A stretch of DNA of 64,000 nucleotides from SHZI01 sp041396045 (GCA_041396045.1 JAWKZI010000002.1:205284-269283), one strand, 5' to 3'; shown: positions 27,141 through 35,484, counted from the first letter of the stretch. Notes: generated by a model not told the origin, from the letters alone. Numbers and translations are program-made.

Positions 27141-27818
27141 TCACCGACGGCACGCCTGTACTTCAGGACCAACTTCGTCGATAACAACCGGGTGCGCCAG
27201 CGGCGCATCGTCCATCCAGACCTTGGTGCCTTTCAGGGCAATTCGGCCGGTCGCCAGCCAGGCAATGGCCTTTGGATAGATCAGATGTTCGCCGATCTGC
27301 ACCCGGTGGCGCAGCGTGTCCACGGTGTCACCGGGTCGTATCGGCACGCGATACTGCAGAATCGCCGGGCCGGCATCCAGTTCCGGAATAACAAAGTGTA
27401 CGGTTGTGCCATGTACGGCGTCGCCGGCTGCCAATGCGCGACTGTAGGTATGCAAGCCCGGATATCTGGGCAGCAGTGATGGATGCACATTCAGCATACG
27501 ACCCTGATAGCGCTGCACCAGGTCGTCGGGGAGGATACGCATGAAACCGGCAAGGACAACCAGCTCGGCATTCATTTGCTGAAGTGTGTCGGCAATTTGT
27601 GCTGCGAAAGCCTGCCGGGTCCCGGCGGCAGAAAAGTCCACGGTTACTGCGGCCAAGCCGGCGGCCTGAGCTCTTTGGAGTGCGCGCACGCCTGGCCGGT
27701 CGCTGACAACGCCTGTGAGCTGAATGGGGAGCGCGCTGGTTCGCGTCTGGTCGATTATCGCCTGAAGATTGCTGCCATCGCCGGATACCAGGACTACCGT
27801 CCGGGGAGTTGCTGTCAC
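27141..27818 (-). CDS. purN: phosphoribosylglycinamide formyltransferase
   Basis: 225 residues. Uses 10-formyl-tetrahydrofolate to formylate GAR in purine synthesis. Family motifs: VLVSGDGSNLQAIID at the N-terminus (phosphate loop), AGFMRILPDDLVQRYQGRMLNVHPSLLP with the catalytic Asn and His, and the HGTTVHFVIPELDAGPAILQ loop with the catalytic Asp. Its ATG overlaps the purM stop by four bases (27815-27818), the usual purM-purN arrangement. Converges with dcd, 21 bases away when the dcd end is corrected. Confidence 0.95.
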   Translation of the reverse strand: MTATPRTVVLVSGDGSNLQAIIDQTRTSALPIQLTGVVSDRPGVRALQRAQAAGLAAVTVDFSAAGTRQAFAAQIADTLQQMNAELVVLAGFMRILPDDLVQRYQGRMLNVHPSLLPRYPGLHTYSRALAAGDAVHGTTVHFVIPELDAGPAILQYRVPIRPGDTVDTLRHRVQIGEHLIYPKAIAWLATGRIALKGTKVWMDDAPLAHPVVIDEVGPEVQACRR

Positions 27819-28849
27819 GCCCTCAAGTCCACCTGCCCGGAGCCATCTGTCACTTCACCGATGAGGGTTACCGTCTCGCCAGCCTGTTCCAGCAATTCCT
27901 GTGCCTGCTCTGCATCGCCTGGCCGGAGGAATATCACCATGCCGATACCGCAGTTAAACGTACGAATCAGGTCTGCTTCGGGAATATTGCCCTCTGACTG
28001 CAGCCAGTCGAAGAGTGCAGGGCGCTGCCAGGCACTTTGGCGAATGACTGCATTTATCGACGAGGGCAATACGCGGGAGACATTATCGGCCAGCCCGCCA
28101 CCGGTGATATGCGCAAGGCCCTGAATCCGGCAGCTCGTCATCAGCGCAAGCAACGGGCGAACGTAAATGCGCGTCGGTGCCAGCAGGGCCGCTCCCAGTG
28201 TGCTGCCTTCCCATGCGGTATCGAGTGATGTCTTGCTGATATCCAGCACACGGTGAATCAGTGAGTACCCGTTTGAATGTGGCCCGGATGATGCAAGTCC
28301 CAGAATGACATCGCCGGGCTGAATTCCTGTGCCATCGATAATCTGGTCGCGATTCACGATGCCGACACAGAAACCTGCCAGATCGAAGTCCTGGTCGGCA
28401 TACATTCTTGGCAGCTCGGCAGTTTCACCGCCGAGCAGAGCGGCACCGGCCTGTTGGCAACCGGTCGCAATGCCACGGATGACTGCCGCGGCGGTAGCCA
28501 CCGACAGTCGCCCGGATGCATAGTAGTCAAGGAAAAAAAGTGGTTCGGCACCCTGGACGATTACATCGTTGGCACACATGGCGACCAGGTCGATGCCAAT
28601 GGTGTCATAGCGCTCGAGTTCGATGGCGAGCTTAAGTTTGGTGCCAACGCCATCGGTCCCTGCCACCAGCACAGGTCGTGGCCAGCGTTGCAGGTCAATT
28701 TCAAAGAGCCCGCCAAAGCCGCCAACGCCACCCAGAACGCCGGGGCGATTGGTGCTGCGCGCAAATGGCTTGATGCGCTCTACAAGTTCGTCGCCGGCAT
28801 CGATATCGACGCCAGCATCCTTGTAAGTCAGGGGGTCGCGTGTAGGCAT
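27815..28849 (-). CDS. purM: phosphoribosylformylglycinamidine cyclo-ligase
   Basis: 344 residues, normal length. Converts FGAM to aminoimidazole ribotide with ATP. Motifs: YKDAGVDIDAGDELVERIKPF at the N-terminus, VLVAGTDGVGTKLKLA (ATP/substrate loop), DLVAMCANDVIVQGAEPLFFLDY, GGETAELP, and HITGGGLADNVSRVLP. All are standard PurM (AIRS) signatures. First gene of purM-purN, divergent from the DUF2066 gene with a 47-base gap, an arrangement shared by many gammaproteobacteria. Confidence 0.96.
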   Translation of the reverse strand: MPTRDPLTYKDAGVDIDAGDELVERIKPFARSTNRPGVLGGVGGFGGLFEIDLQRWPRPVLVAGTDGVGTKLKLAIELERYDTIGIDLVAMCANDVIVQGAEPLFFLDYYASGRLSVATAAAVIRGIATGCQQAGAALLGGETAELPRMYADQDFDLAGFCVGIVNRDQIIDGTGIQPGDVILGLASSGPHSNGYSLIHRVLDISKTSLDTAWEGSTLGAALLAPTRIYVRPLLALMTSCRIQGLAHITGGGLADNVSRVLPSSINAVIRQSAWQRPALFDWLQSEGNIPEADLIRTFNCGIGMVIFLRPGDAEQAQELLEQAGETVTLIGEVTDGSGQVDLRA

Positions 28850-28884
28850 GGATCAGGTACCCATTCGCCATCAGAGCGGGTGGC

Positions 28885-28890
28885 TATAAT
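28885..28890 (+). promoter_or_regulatory. -10 element directly ahead of the DUF2066 start codon
   Basis: A consensus TATAAT ends six bases before the ATG at 28897. A normal start of transcription seven or so bases downstream would fall on the ATG itself, so the mRNA may be leaderless. No good -35 is seen at 17 bases (CATTCG). No ribosome-binding site precedes the ATG. Confidence 0.45.
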
Positions 28891-28896
28891 AAGTAA

Positions 28897-30018
28897 ATGT
28901 TGAGTGTAGAGTCCAAGCCGATCGGGCAGCGCGCGGGATACAGGCGGATCAACGCAGTCCGGCTATCCGGAAGTTTCGGGCGGAATAGCCTTCGTGTTTT
29001 GCTCCTGCTTGGCCTGATGCTGGCCACCCCGGCCTATGCTGTCCCGGTCAGCGACCTCTATGTTGCCCAGGTTCCGACGGATGGCCTGGGTACCGCCGAG
29101 TTGAACGCCGCCTTTGGGCGTGCCCTGGACGAGGTTCTGGTGCGGGTCACCGGGCAAAGCACGCCAGCCGTGACTACGGTCCAGCGACAGGCGATCGGCT
29201 CGGCTGCGGCCCTGGTGCAGCAATACCAGCCGATTTCTGGTGATCTCGTGCGGGTCAGCTTCGATCCTGATGCGGTGCGCCGGCGCCTTGATGCCGCCGG
29301 CCTGCCGGTGTGGGCCGCTGATCGCCCACGGACGCTGGTCGTACTGCCGCCGGCAGAACGCAATCCCGGCACTCTGGCAGCCGGCCCGGCTGCCAGCGAT
29401 AGCGACGCCGATAGTGACGTCGAGCGCCAACGCGTGCTGGACGTCGCGACCATGCGCGGGGTGCCGGTGCTGGTTGCCCGGGCACCGGCTTCGGGTGACT
29501 CAACGGCTGTTGATCCGCTGAGTGACCCCGACGTGGCGTTACGCACGGCAGGGGCTGACCTGTTGCTGGTCGGCCGTATGGCGCCAGGAGGCGAGTCCGC
29601 TGCCTGGCGCTGGACGCTGGTTCAGAATGGCGAGCGTGCAGAGTGGCAGGGGGACATCACGGCCGGCGTGAATGGACTCGCGGATCGACTGGCGGCCCGC
29701 TACGCTGGCACAGCCGTATCCGGCCAGCTTCTGCATCTGCAAATTGAGGGCGTGCACAGCTTCGATGCCTATGGTCGCTTGCAGAATTACTTGCAGCATG
29801 TCGCAGTGATTCAGCACGTTGAGCTCATCAGGGTGATGGGCGATACGCTGGTTTACGACGTGGCGGTTCGCGGCGACACACGACAACTGGAAAACGCATT
29901 TGCGCTCCAGGATATCCTGGAGCCGGTTGCAACACCCGAGGAGGTCAGCGGCGATGCCGGTGCCTCAATCGGTGCTGGTACGGTGCGTATGGTCTATCGC
30001 CTGGTGAACGGTCCGTGA
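28897..30018 (+). CDS. DUF2066 domain-containing exported protein
   Basis: 373 residues. A long basic N-terminus (about 30 residues) leads to a signal-peptide-like core RVLLLLGLMLATPAYA, so the protein is probably exported to the periplasm. The body matches DUF2066: ALDEVLVRVTGQ near residue 70, WAADRPRTLVVLPP, and a C-terminal LQNYLQHVAVIQHVELIRVMGDTLVYDVAVRG region. The family has no known function but is conserved between purMN and hda in gammaproteobacteria, as here. Its stop overlaps the GTG of the following CDP-alcohol transferase by four bases (30015-30018). Confidence 0.85.
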   Translation: MLSVESKPIGQRAGYRRINAVRLSGSFGRNSLRVLLLLGLMLATPAYAVPVSDLYVAQVPTDGLGTAELNAAFGRALDEVLVRVTGQSTPAVTTVQRQAIGSAAALVQQYQPISGDLVRVSFDPDAVRRRLDAAGLPVWAADRPRTLVVLPPAERNPGTLAAGPAASDSDADSDVERQRVLDVATMRGVPVLVARAPASGDSTAVDPLSDPDVALRTAGADLLLVGRMAPGGESAAWRWTLVQNGERAEWQGDITAGVNGLADRLAARYAGTAVSGQLLHLQIEGVHSFDAYGRLQNYLQHVAVIQHVELIRVMGDTLVYDVAVRGDTRQLENAFALQDILEPVATPEEVSGDAGASIGAGTVRMVYRLVNGP

Positions 30019-30606
30019 GCGAACCACGCGCTACCGCGGCCAGACAGCCGTTGTTGCGCGCTGCGCAGATTCCCAACCTGATCTGCATCCTGCGCATGGT
30101 TCTGGTCTGGCCCATTGTCGTGGCGCTGAGCGACGGCCGGGATCTCACGGCGTTGCTCCTGATCGGTGTTGCCGGAATATCCGACGGACTGGACGGCTAT
30201 CTTGCGAAGCGTTTCAACTGGCGAAGCCGGGTGGGCGGCCTGCTGGATCCTGGCCGACAAGTTGCTGCTGGTGTCAACCTTTGTCACCGTCACCCATATC
30301 GGACTCGTGCCAGTCTGGTTGACGGCCGTTGTGGTCGTCAGGGACGTGGTGATCGTAACGGGTGGGTTGATTTACCAGGTGATTGTTGCCCCGGTTCATC
30401 CGGAACCGAGCAAGGCCAGCAAGCTTAATACCGGTGCCCAATTGCTGTTTCTTGGTGCGGTAATTGCCAACCGCGCGTTTGGTGTGCCGCCGGAAAACCT
30501 GCTGATCCCGCTGGGCTCAGCAGTGCTCGTCATGGCCTGTGTGAGCGGTCTCGACTATGTCGTGCGCTGGTCGCTCAAGGCAGCACAAGCCCTTGGTCGG
30601 CATTGA
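30015..30606 (+). CDS. CDP-alcohol phosphatidyltransferase family protein (frame interrupted)
   Basis: About 196 residues once the frame is restored. The signature of the family, D-G-x2-A-R-x(8-9)-G-x3-D-x3-D, is present as SDGLDGYLAKRF, then GGLLDP and, in the next frame, LADKLLLVSTFV; Lys replaces the usual Arg. The break is at 30249-30250, where GATCCTGGCC would need two more C (GAT CCC CTG GCC) to read DPLADK. Later helices (LIYQVIVAPVHPEPSKASKLNTGAQ) follow normally. The fold transfers a phosphoalcohol to CDP-diacylglycerol; PgsA-like activity is possible, but homologues at this locus between DUF2066 and hda are not proven to be the main PgsA. Starts at GTG 30015, coupled to DUF2066. Confidence 0.82.
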
Positions 30607-30648
30607 ACTCCCCATGATTCGGCGTGGAACAGTTGTGGCCCGCTGTTG

Positions 30649-31350
30649 ATGCAGCAACTCCCCCTTGAGATCCGGCTGGCAGATCACGCCGTGTTCGAAA
30701 ACTTCGTGGCTGTCGGCAACGAATTGCTCATCCATCAACTCAGCAGTCCTGCGTCGGGTCCGGGGACTGAAATGCTGTGGTTATGGGGTTCACCCGGGTC
30801 CGGTCGCACCCATCTGCTCCAGGCTTGCATTACCGCCGCCACGGATCGTGGTCAGCGTGCAGCATACGTGCCGCTACACCGTAGTCATGGTCTGCCGCCT
30901 GGCATTCTGGACGGATTGGGTGTGTTCGATGCTGTGGCTCTGGACGACATCGATGGTATTGCCGGCGACGCGGCTTTTGAAGCTGCCATTTTTCGGCTAT
31001 ATGAAGAATTGCGGCGAACGGGGGGGCGTCTGATCGCCAGTGGTGGCTCTGCGCCGGCCGAGGTTCACTTCCGGCTACGCGATCTGTCATCACGACTGCA
31101 ATCCGGAGGCGCGTATCGCGTGAAGACGCTGGATGATGCCGGCCGGCTTGCAGCGCTACAGATTCGTGCGCGCTTCCGCGGCTTCGAGTTGCCGGAAGAC
31201 ACCGCCCGGTACCTCTTGAATCATGCGCCCAGAGACACGGCCAGCCTGTTTGGCGTACTCGACGCCCTCGATCGCGCATCGCTGGCTGCACAAAAGCACC
31301 TGACGATTCCCTTTGTGCGCAGTGTGCTGGCGAAGCCGGGTCAGCAATAG
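30649..31350 (+). CDS. hda: DnaA regulatory inactivator Hda
   Basis: 233 residues, homologous to the AAA+ domain of DnaA. Hda with the DNA-loaded sliding clamp stimulates ATP hydrolysis by DnaA and so prevents re-initiation. Seen: an N-terminal clamp-binding motif QLPLEI, Walker-A-like GSPGSGRTHLLQA, Walker-B-like AVALDDIDGI, sensor region LIASGGSAPAEVHFRLRDLSSRLQSGG and the lid with ARFRGFELPEDTARYLLNHAPRD. The start is taken at ATG 30649, which follows an in-frame TTG at 30646. Co-directional with the DUF2066 and phosphatidyltransferase genes, 42 bases after the latter. Confidence 0.93.
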   Translation: MQQLPLEIRLADHAVFENFVAVGNELLIHQLSSPASGPGTEMLWLWGSPGSGRTHLLQACITAATDRGQRAAYVPLHRSHGLPPGILDGLGVFDAVALDDIDGIAGDAAFEAAIFRLYEELRRTGGRLIASGGSAPAEVHFRLRDLSSRLQSGGAYRVKTLDDAGRLAALQIRARFRGFELPEDTARYLLNHAPRDTASLFGVLDALDRASLAAQKHLTIPFVRSVLAKPGQQ

Positions 31351-31387
31351 CACCCCGGGTGAAAATCCGGGCCGTTCAGGCAGTTTG

Positions 31388-31726
31388 CTAGGGGCGGCTC
31401 CTGGCCGCAAAAATGCCGCCGAAGAACACCAGGGCGATCAGCGTTGCAAATGCCACCCCTTCAAGCCTCTTGGCCGGTTCAACCAGAAACGTGCCCACGC
31501 TGAGCGCGAAGTAGGGGATCAGAACAATGGCAACCCACACACCCCACTGGCGAATCGGTTTGAGGCCGGCGCCAATAAGGATCAGCAGCGGTGTCGCGCA
31601 CAGGCCGCCGATCAGCAGTCGCGTAGCTTGATCAGTGGCAATACTGGCTGGTGGTGAAATCAGCAACCAGACACAAAGTGCCAGCAAACCCGCAGAGGTC
31701 AGGCGATCAAGTGTCACCGCTCCCAA
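31388..31726 (-). CDS. DUF2069 inner-membrane protein
   Basis: 112 residues with four predicted membrane helices (about 9-26, 36-54, 62-80, 88-106) and the LKPIRQWGVWVAIVLIPYF segment with the LVEPAKRLEG loop that marks DUF2069. Function is unknown. It overlaps the wrbA stop by 13 bases and is regularly found behind wrbA in gammaproteobacteria, as here. Converges with hda. Nothing unusual in length or composition. Confidence 0.85.
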   Translation of the reverse strand: MGAVTLDRLTSAGLLALCVWLLISPPASIATDQATRLLIGGLCATPLLILIGAGLKPIRQWGVWVAIVLIPYFALSVGTFLVEPAKRLEGVAFATLIALVFFGGIFAARSRP

Positions 31727-32316
31727 CCCTCAAGACGTAACGCCGCCTCGGCAACCCGCCGGCCAAGGTGCTGGGCAATCCGCGTCTCATCGTCACTAAG
31801 ACTGGTATCGGAAGGCTCGGGGGCGATGTGAGTAGCACCGTAGGGAGAGCCACCCGTACGCGTGGCCGTCAGGCTTGGTTCGGTAAACGGAATTCCGACC
31901 AGCAACATGCCATGGTGCAGGAGAGGAACGGCCATGGTCAGCAGGGTGCTCTCTTGTCCGCCATGCATCGAATTCGTTGACGTGAATACACCTGCCGGCT
32001 TGCCGCGCAGCGTGCCGGCCAGCCATTCGCTCCCGGTACCGTCCAGAAAATGATTGAGAGGCGCAGCCATGTTGCCAAAACGCGTCGGGCTGCCCAACAC
32101 CAGACCTGCACAGCCAAGCAGGTCGGCGGTCGTCGCATAGGGCGGGCCGCTAGGCGGGATGTCTGGCCCTCGGGGGCCATTTTCCGCAGTCACAGGCGGC
32201 ACTGTGCGCAACCGGGCAGCGGCGCCGTTGACACTGTTGACCCCGCGGGCAACCTGTGCCGCCAGGTTGGCAACCGAGCCGTGGCGGGAGTAATACAGAA
32301 TGAGGATGTCGGCCAT
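31714..32316 (-). CDS. wrbA: NAD(P)H:quinone oxidoreductase, WrbA type
   Basis: 200 residues, flavodoxin-like. FMN phosphate loop ILYYSRHGSVANLA at the N-terminus, isoalloxazine loop GSPTRFGNMAAPLNHFLDGTG, and the WrbA-specific TSTNSMHGGQESTLLTMAVPLLHHGM and GGSPYGATHIA segments. WrbA is a cytosolic two-electron quinone reductase that protects against oxidative cycling. Length matches the family. It is followed, with a 13-base overlap, by a DUF2069 gene, the usual partner. A weak symmetric CTACGTATAC motif lies just ahead of the ATG; I attach no role to it. Confidence 0.93.
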   Translation of the reverse strand: MADILILYYSRHGSVANLAAQVARGVNSVNGAAARLRTVPPVTAENGPRGPDIPPSGPPYATTADLLGCAGLVLGSPTRFGNMAAPLNHFLDGTGSEWLAGTLRGKPAGVFTSTNSMHGGQESTLLTMAVPLLHHGMLLVGIPFTEPSLTATRTGGSPYGATHIAPEPSDTSLSDDETRIAQHLGRRVAEAALRLEGWER

Positions 32317-32409
32317 GAGGCGCTCTACGTATACAGGTTGGCGGGCATCTTAACGTGACTGCGACGAACGGCTTGACCGCAGGCAGCTGGATGGCTAGCT
32401 TGCTTCCGC

Positions 32410-32775
32410 ATGTACATTATTCGCCGATGTCGATTGCCGACGATAGTCATTGCCGCCGTCCTGACGGGCGCGTGCGCCGGACCGGGGCCGCCCGTGCAGG
32501 AAATGAGCGATGCGCGGCAGGCGATTGCGGCAGCCCAGGAGGCCGGCGCAGAACAACTGGATAGCGATGCCTTGCAGGCGGCTGAATTCAAACTTGCAGA
32601 GGCAGAGGTACAGCTACAGGGGCGCATGTACTGGAATGCGCGAAAACTGGCAGTGGGCGCCAAGGAATCCGCGATTGAAGCGCTGCTGCGCAGTCGCTCA
32701 TTGCGTGAGGCAGACGGCAATCAGCCAGATGGCAAACTGCCCGCTGTCCCGGTCAAGGATACGGCGGACCACTAG
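32410..32775 (+). CDS. small DUF4398-type lipoprotein
   Basis: 121 residues with a lipoprotein signal: hydrophobic IVIAAVL then lipobox LTGAC, placing the lipidated Cys near residue 22. The mature part is an Ala/Glu-rich helix (DARQAIAAAQEAGAEQ, AAEFKLAEAEVQLQ, ARKLAVGAKESAIEALLRSRSLREADG), the DUF4398 pattern, which often precedes OmpA-like domains but stands alone here. Probably anchored in the outer membrane and coiled-coil forming; function unknown. It is followed 35 bases later by the repeat-bearing leader of the acylphosphatase gene. Confidence 0.75.
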   Translation: MYIIRRCRLPTIVIAAVLTGACAGPGPPVQEMSDARQAIAAAQEAGAEQLDSDALQAAEFKLAEAEVQLQGRMYWNARKLAVGAKESAIEALLRSRSLREADGNQPDGKLPAVPVKDTADH

Positions 32776-32810
32776 CGTGCGTTCGTACGCGAGCTGTCTG
32801 CCGGGGGTTC

Positions 32811-32852
32811 ATGAATCAGGACCCGTGAATCAGCACCTGTGAGTCAGGTTGG
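32811..32852 (+). repeat. 14-bp tandem repeat forming overlapping mini-ORFs ahead of acylphosphatase
   Basis: Three imperfect copies: 32811-32824 ATGAATCAGGACCC, 32825-32838 GTGAATCAGCACCT, 32839-32852 GTGAGTCAGGTTGG. Because 14 is not a multiple of three, the first copy reads ATG plus four codons and TGA, the TGA overlapping the GTG of copy two (GTGA); copy two does the same into copy three, whose GTG is the acylphosphatase start. A GGGGG lies four bases ahead of the first ATG. Confidence 0.7.
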
Positions 32853-33138
32853 ATCAGAGAGCGAGGAGGCCAGACGCTTTCTCATCAGCGGCCGGGTTCA
32901 GGGTGTCTTCTTCAGAGCCAGCACGGCCAGGATGGCCGGGGAGCTTGGATTACGCGGATACGCCCGCAACCTTGCAGATGGCCGTGTGGAGGTACTGGCC
33001 GTGGGAACGCCATCGGCGGTCAGCAAGCTGGCAGCGTGGTTGCGGGGCGGTCCACCATTGGCCCGCGTAGCAGAGATCAGTGAGAGCAATGAACCGGTCG
33101 TTGCCCATGTCGGATTGCAGGATTTCCGCTCGGCCTGA
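32839..33138 (+). CDS. acylphosphatase
   Basis: 99 residues. The catalytic loop is RFLISGRVQGVFFRASTARMAG, with the phosphate-binding Arg in GRVQGVFFR, and the Asn and NLADGRVEVLAVG segment that follow are typical. The enzyme hydrolyses acyl phosphates. Start is GTG 32839, the third unit of a 14-bp tandem repeat; there is no ribosome-binding site of its own, and translation may be handed down from the ATG at 32811 through GTGA overlaps. The first ~10 residues (from the repeat) precede the conserved fold, so a later start cannot be excluded but no better one is seen. Confidence 0.9.
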   Translation: MSQVGSESEEARRFLISGRVQGVFFRASTARMAGELGLRGYARNLADGRVEVLAVGTPSAVSKLAAWLRGGPPLARVAEISESNEPVVAHVGLQDFRSA

Positions 33139-33158
33139 GGACCCGGACCTGCTTCGTC

Positions 33159-33812
33159 CTATTGCTGGAACCAGCGCGTCCGCTGGCTGGTAAAAACCTT
33201 GTCGGCATATTCGCGGCGACCCACACTGCCGTTGTAGCGGGCGAGCGCACGTGTCCAGTTGCCATTTTCCAGGTCGTAATAGTGGCGAAGAATCGTACAG
33301 CCCATCCGCACATTCTCGCGAATATCCAGCAGCGCGGTTCCGGGCATATTCAGTTCAGTCAGCCAGAAACGCATCACCTGCATCAGACCCTGGGCGTTCG
33401 CCGATGAGACGGCATACGGCTCGAAGCCACTTTCCACGTCGATGACGGCAAGAATCATTTCCGGTGGCAGATCAACGCGTGCTGCCTCCCGGTGCACCGC
33501 CGTCAGGATTTCAAGCCGTTCTTCAGGATCCGGTACGCGGTCCGCCAGACGTGTCGCCATGTCGGTCAGCCACACCTCGGCCTCGAACTGATCTTCAAAG
33601 TAAAGAGGTTCGAGCAGTGCGGCTTGCAGCTTCTCTCGAAGTACAGGGTCGTGATCATTGGAGGCGGCTGGAAGTGTGGGGGATGACAGCCCGCACACGA
33701 TCGCCAGAAATATCAGTGTTGCGATACGCCGCAGCGGGGTGGGCAGCCGCGATCCCGATCCATCATCCAGGGTCGGGAATTTGGCGGTGCGCAAGTACGA
33801 AGTCGACGACAT
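33159..33812 (-). CDS. lytic transglycosylase (SLT domain)
   Basis: About 217 residues. A signal-peptide-like segment (LRRIATLIFLAIVCGLSSPTLPA) is followed by a short helical region and a C-terminal SLT domain: catalytic Glu in VIDVESGFEPYAVSS, then ANAQGLMQVM and the YNGSVG motif near the end. Such enzymes cleave the glycan strands of peptidoglycan in the periplasm. The open frame begins far up inside proS; I place the start at ATG 33812, which overlaps proS by 50 bases, but a non-ATG start closer to the signal peptide is possible. Same strand as proS and directly after it. It converges with acylphosphatase. Confidence 0.82.
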   Translation of the reverse strand: MSSTSYLRTAKFPTLDDGSGSRLPTPLRRIATLIFLAIVCGLSSPTLPAASNDHDPVLREKLQAALLEPLYFEDQFEAEVWLTDMATRLADRVPDPEERLEILTAVHREAARVDLPPEMILAVIDVESGFEPYAVSSANAQGLMQVMRFWLTELNMPGTALLDIRENVRMGCTILRHYYDLENGNWTRALARYNGSVGRREYADKVFTSQRTRWFQQ

Positions 33813-35484
33813 TGGCCAGATCCACCTGTTCCTCGTTGCCAGTCCGCCGGTGGCGATATTCCGCCTTGCCCGCTGTGACGCCTCGTTCGCCAACAACCAG
33901 CCGGTGGGGAATGCCCACCAGATCCGCATCGGCAAATTTAACACCAGGTCTGGCGTCGCGGTCATCCAGCAGAACTTCAAGGCCCGCGATCTGCAAATCG
34001 TTGTACAGCTTGTTGACAGCTGCCGTGACGGAAGCCGACTTTTTGGGGTTGAGTTCGATCAGAATCACATTAAAAGGGCTCATCGGTTCGGGCCACTGGA
34101 TCCCGTGCTCGTCATGGTTCTGCTCAATGGCAGCGCCAACAATGCGGGACACGCCGATACCGTAGCATCCCATGGTCATCACTCTTTCCTTGCCGTCCTG
34201 GTCCAGAACCACGGCGTGCATGCTGCTGGCGTACTTTTCGCCGAGCTGAAAGATATGACCTACTTCGATACCCCGGGCGAGCGTCAGGACGCCACCACCT
34301 CCGGGGCTCACATCGCCGCTCTCTGCATTCCGCAGGTCGAATGCCGTGACAACGGGCAGATCCCGTTCCCAGTTCACGCCCGTCAGGTGCGTGTCCGCGG
34401 CATTGGCGCCGCAGACGAAATCGGCCAGCATCAGCACGCTGTGATCCGCCACGATCGGCAACGAGAGGCCGACAGGACCAATCGCGCCGACCGGTGCTCC
34501 GGTTGCAGCGAGTACCTGCTCCGGCGTTGCCAGGCACAGGGGACTGGCAACGCCGGGTACGCGCGCTGCCTTGAGTGGATTCAGTTCGTGATCACCCCGC
34601 AGCAGCAGGGCGACCAGATGACCGTCGTCGCCCTCGACGACCAGGGTCTTTACGCACTGTGCGGCACTGACCCGCAGGAAAGCAGCGACTTCGTCGATGG
34701 TGCGTACACCAGGTGTGGCCACCCGGGCCAGCGTCTGTGCGGGTGCAGCGCGCGTGGTGGCGGGCGCCAGTGCGGCCGCCATCTCGACGTTGGCTGCATA
34801 GCTGTCGCCTTCGCACCAGGCGATCTGGTCTTCACCGGACTCGGCCAGCACATGAAATTCCTGGGAGCGTGAGCCGCCGATTTCGCCGCCGTCGGCGTCA
34901 ACCTTGCGGAAGTGCAGGCCGAGGCGCGTGAAAATACGGGTGTAGGCGGTAGCCATCTGATCGTAGGTGGCCTCCAGGGACGTTTGGTCGAGATGAAACG
35001 AGTAGGCGTCCTTCATGATGAATTCGCGGGCGCGCATCACGCCGAATCGGGGCCGGATTTCATCGCGGAACTTGGTGTTGATCTGGTAGTAGTTGACTGG
35101 CAACTGGCGGTAGCTGCGCAATTCCCGCCGGGCAATATCCGTAACGACTTCCTCGGCAGTTGGTGCAAAGCAATAGTCGCGTTGGTGCCGATCCTGCATC
35201 TTCAGGAGCAATTCACCGTAGACATCCCAGCGTCCGGTTTCACGCCACAGTTCTGCCGGCTGCACCGCAGGCATCAGTATTTCCAGTGCGCCGGCCCGGT
35301 CCATTTCCTCACGGATGATGCGCTCGACCTTGCGCAGGACGCGCAAACCCAGTGGCATCCACGTAAACAGGCCGGCAGACAGGCGACGAACCAGGCCGGC
35401 ACGAAGCATGAGCTGGTGGCTGGCGATCTCGGCGTCTGCCGGGACTTCCTTCAGGGTGGCGAGCGGGAGTTGAGACAGTCGCAT
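33763..35484 (-). CDS. proS: prolyl-tRNA synthetase (bacterial type with editing insertion)
   Basis: 573 residues. Class II synthetase: motif 1 region LLRAGLVRRLSAGLFTWMPLG, motif 2 KFRDEIRPRFGVMRAREFIMKD, and motif 3 GCYGIGVSRIVGAAIEQ. Between motifs 2 and 3 is the editing (INS/YbaK-like) insertion of about 180 residues (from TLARVATPGVRTIDEVAAFL to the VNWERDL region), which clears Ala-tRNA-Pro. The anticodon-binding domain closes the protein (LEVLLDDRDARPGVKFADAD). Length is standard for the bacterial type. Downstream, the lytic transglycosylase gene overlaps its end. Confidence 0.97.
   Translation of the reverse strand: MRLSQLPLATLKEVPADAEIASHQLMLRAGLVRRLSAGLFTWMPLGLRVLRKVERIIREEMDRAGALEILMPAVQPAELWRETGRWDVYGELLLKMQDRHQRDYCFAPTAEEVVTDIARRELRSYRQLPVNYYQINTKFRDEIRPRFGVMRAREFIMKDAYSFHLDQTSLEATYDQMATAYTRIFTRLGLHFRKVDADGGEIGGSRSQEFHVLAESGEDQIAWCEGDSYAANVEMAAALAPATTRAAPAQTLARVATPGVRTIDEVAAFLRVSAAQCVKTLVVEGDDGHLVALLLRGDHELNPLKAARVPGVASPLCLATPEQVLAATGAPVGAIGPVGLSLPIVADHSVLMLADFVCGANAADTHLTGVNWERDLPVVTAFDLRNAESGDVSPGGGGVLTLARGIEVGHIFQLGEKYASSMHAVVLDQDGKERVMTMGCYGIGVSRIVGAAIEQNHDEHGIQWPEPMSPFNVILIELNPKKSASVTAAVNKLYNDLQIAGLEVLLDDRDARPGVKFADADLVGIPHRLVVGERGVTAGKAEYRHRRTGNEEQVDLANVVDFVLAHRQIPDPG

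Noticed and set aside
30166..30606. Separate gene for the second half of the CDP-alcohol transferase
   Set aside because: The two pieces continue one signature (LLDP then LADK) across a CC run; this is one gene with an indel. The same reasoning was applied to the valS, pssA, queG, rnt and kinase pieces.
33658..34872. 404-codon open frame on the plus strand opposite proS
   Set aside because: Shadow of the highly conserved prolyl-tRNA synthetase; the translation has no family features.
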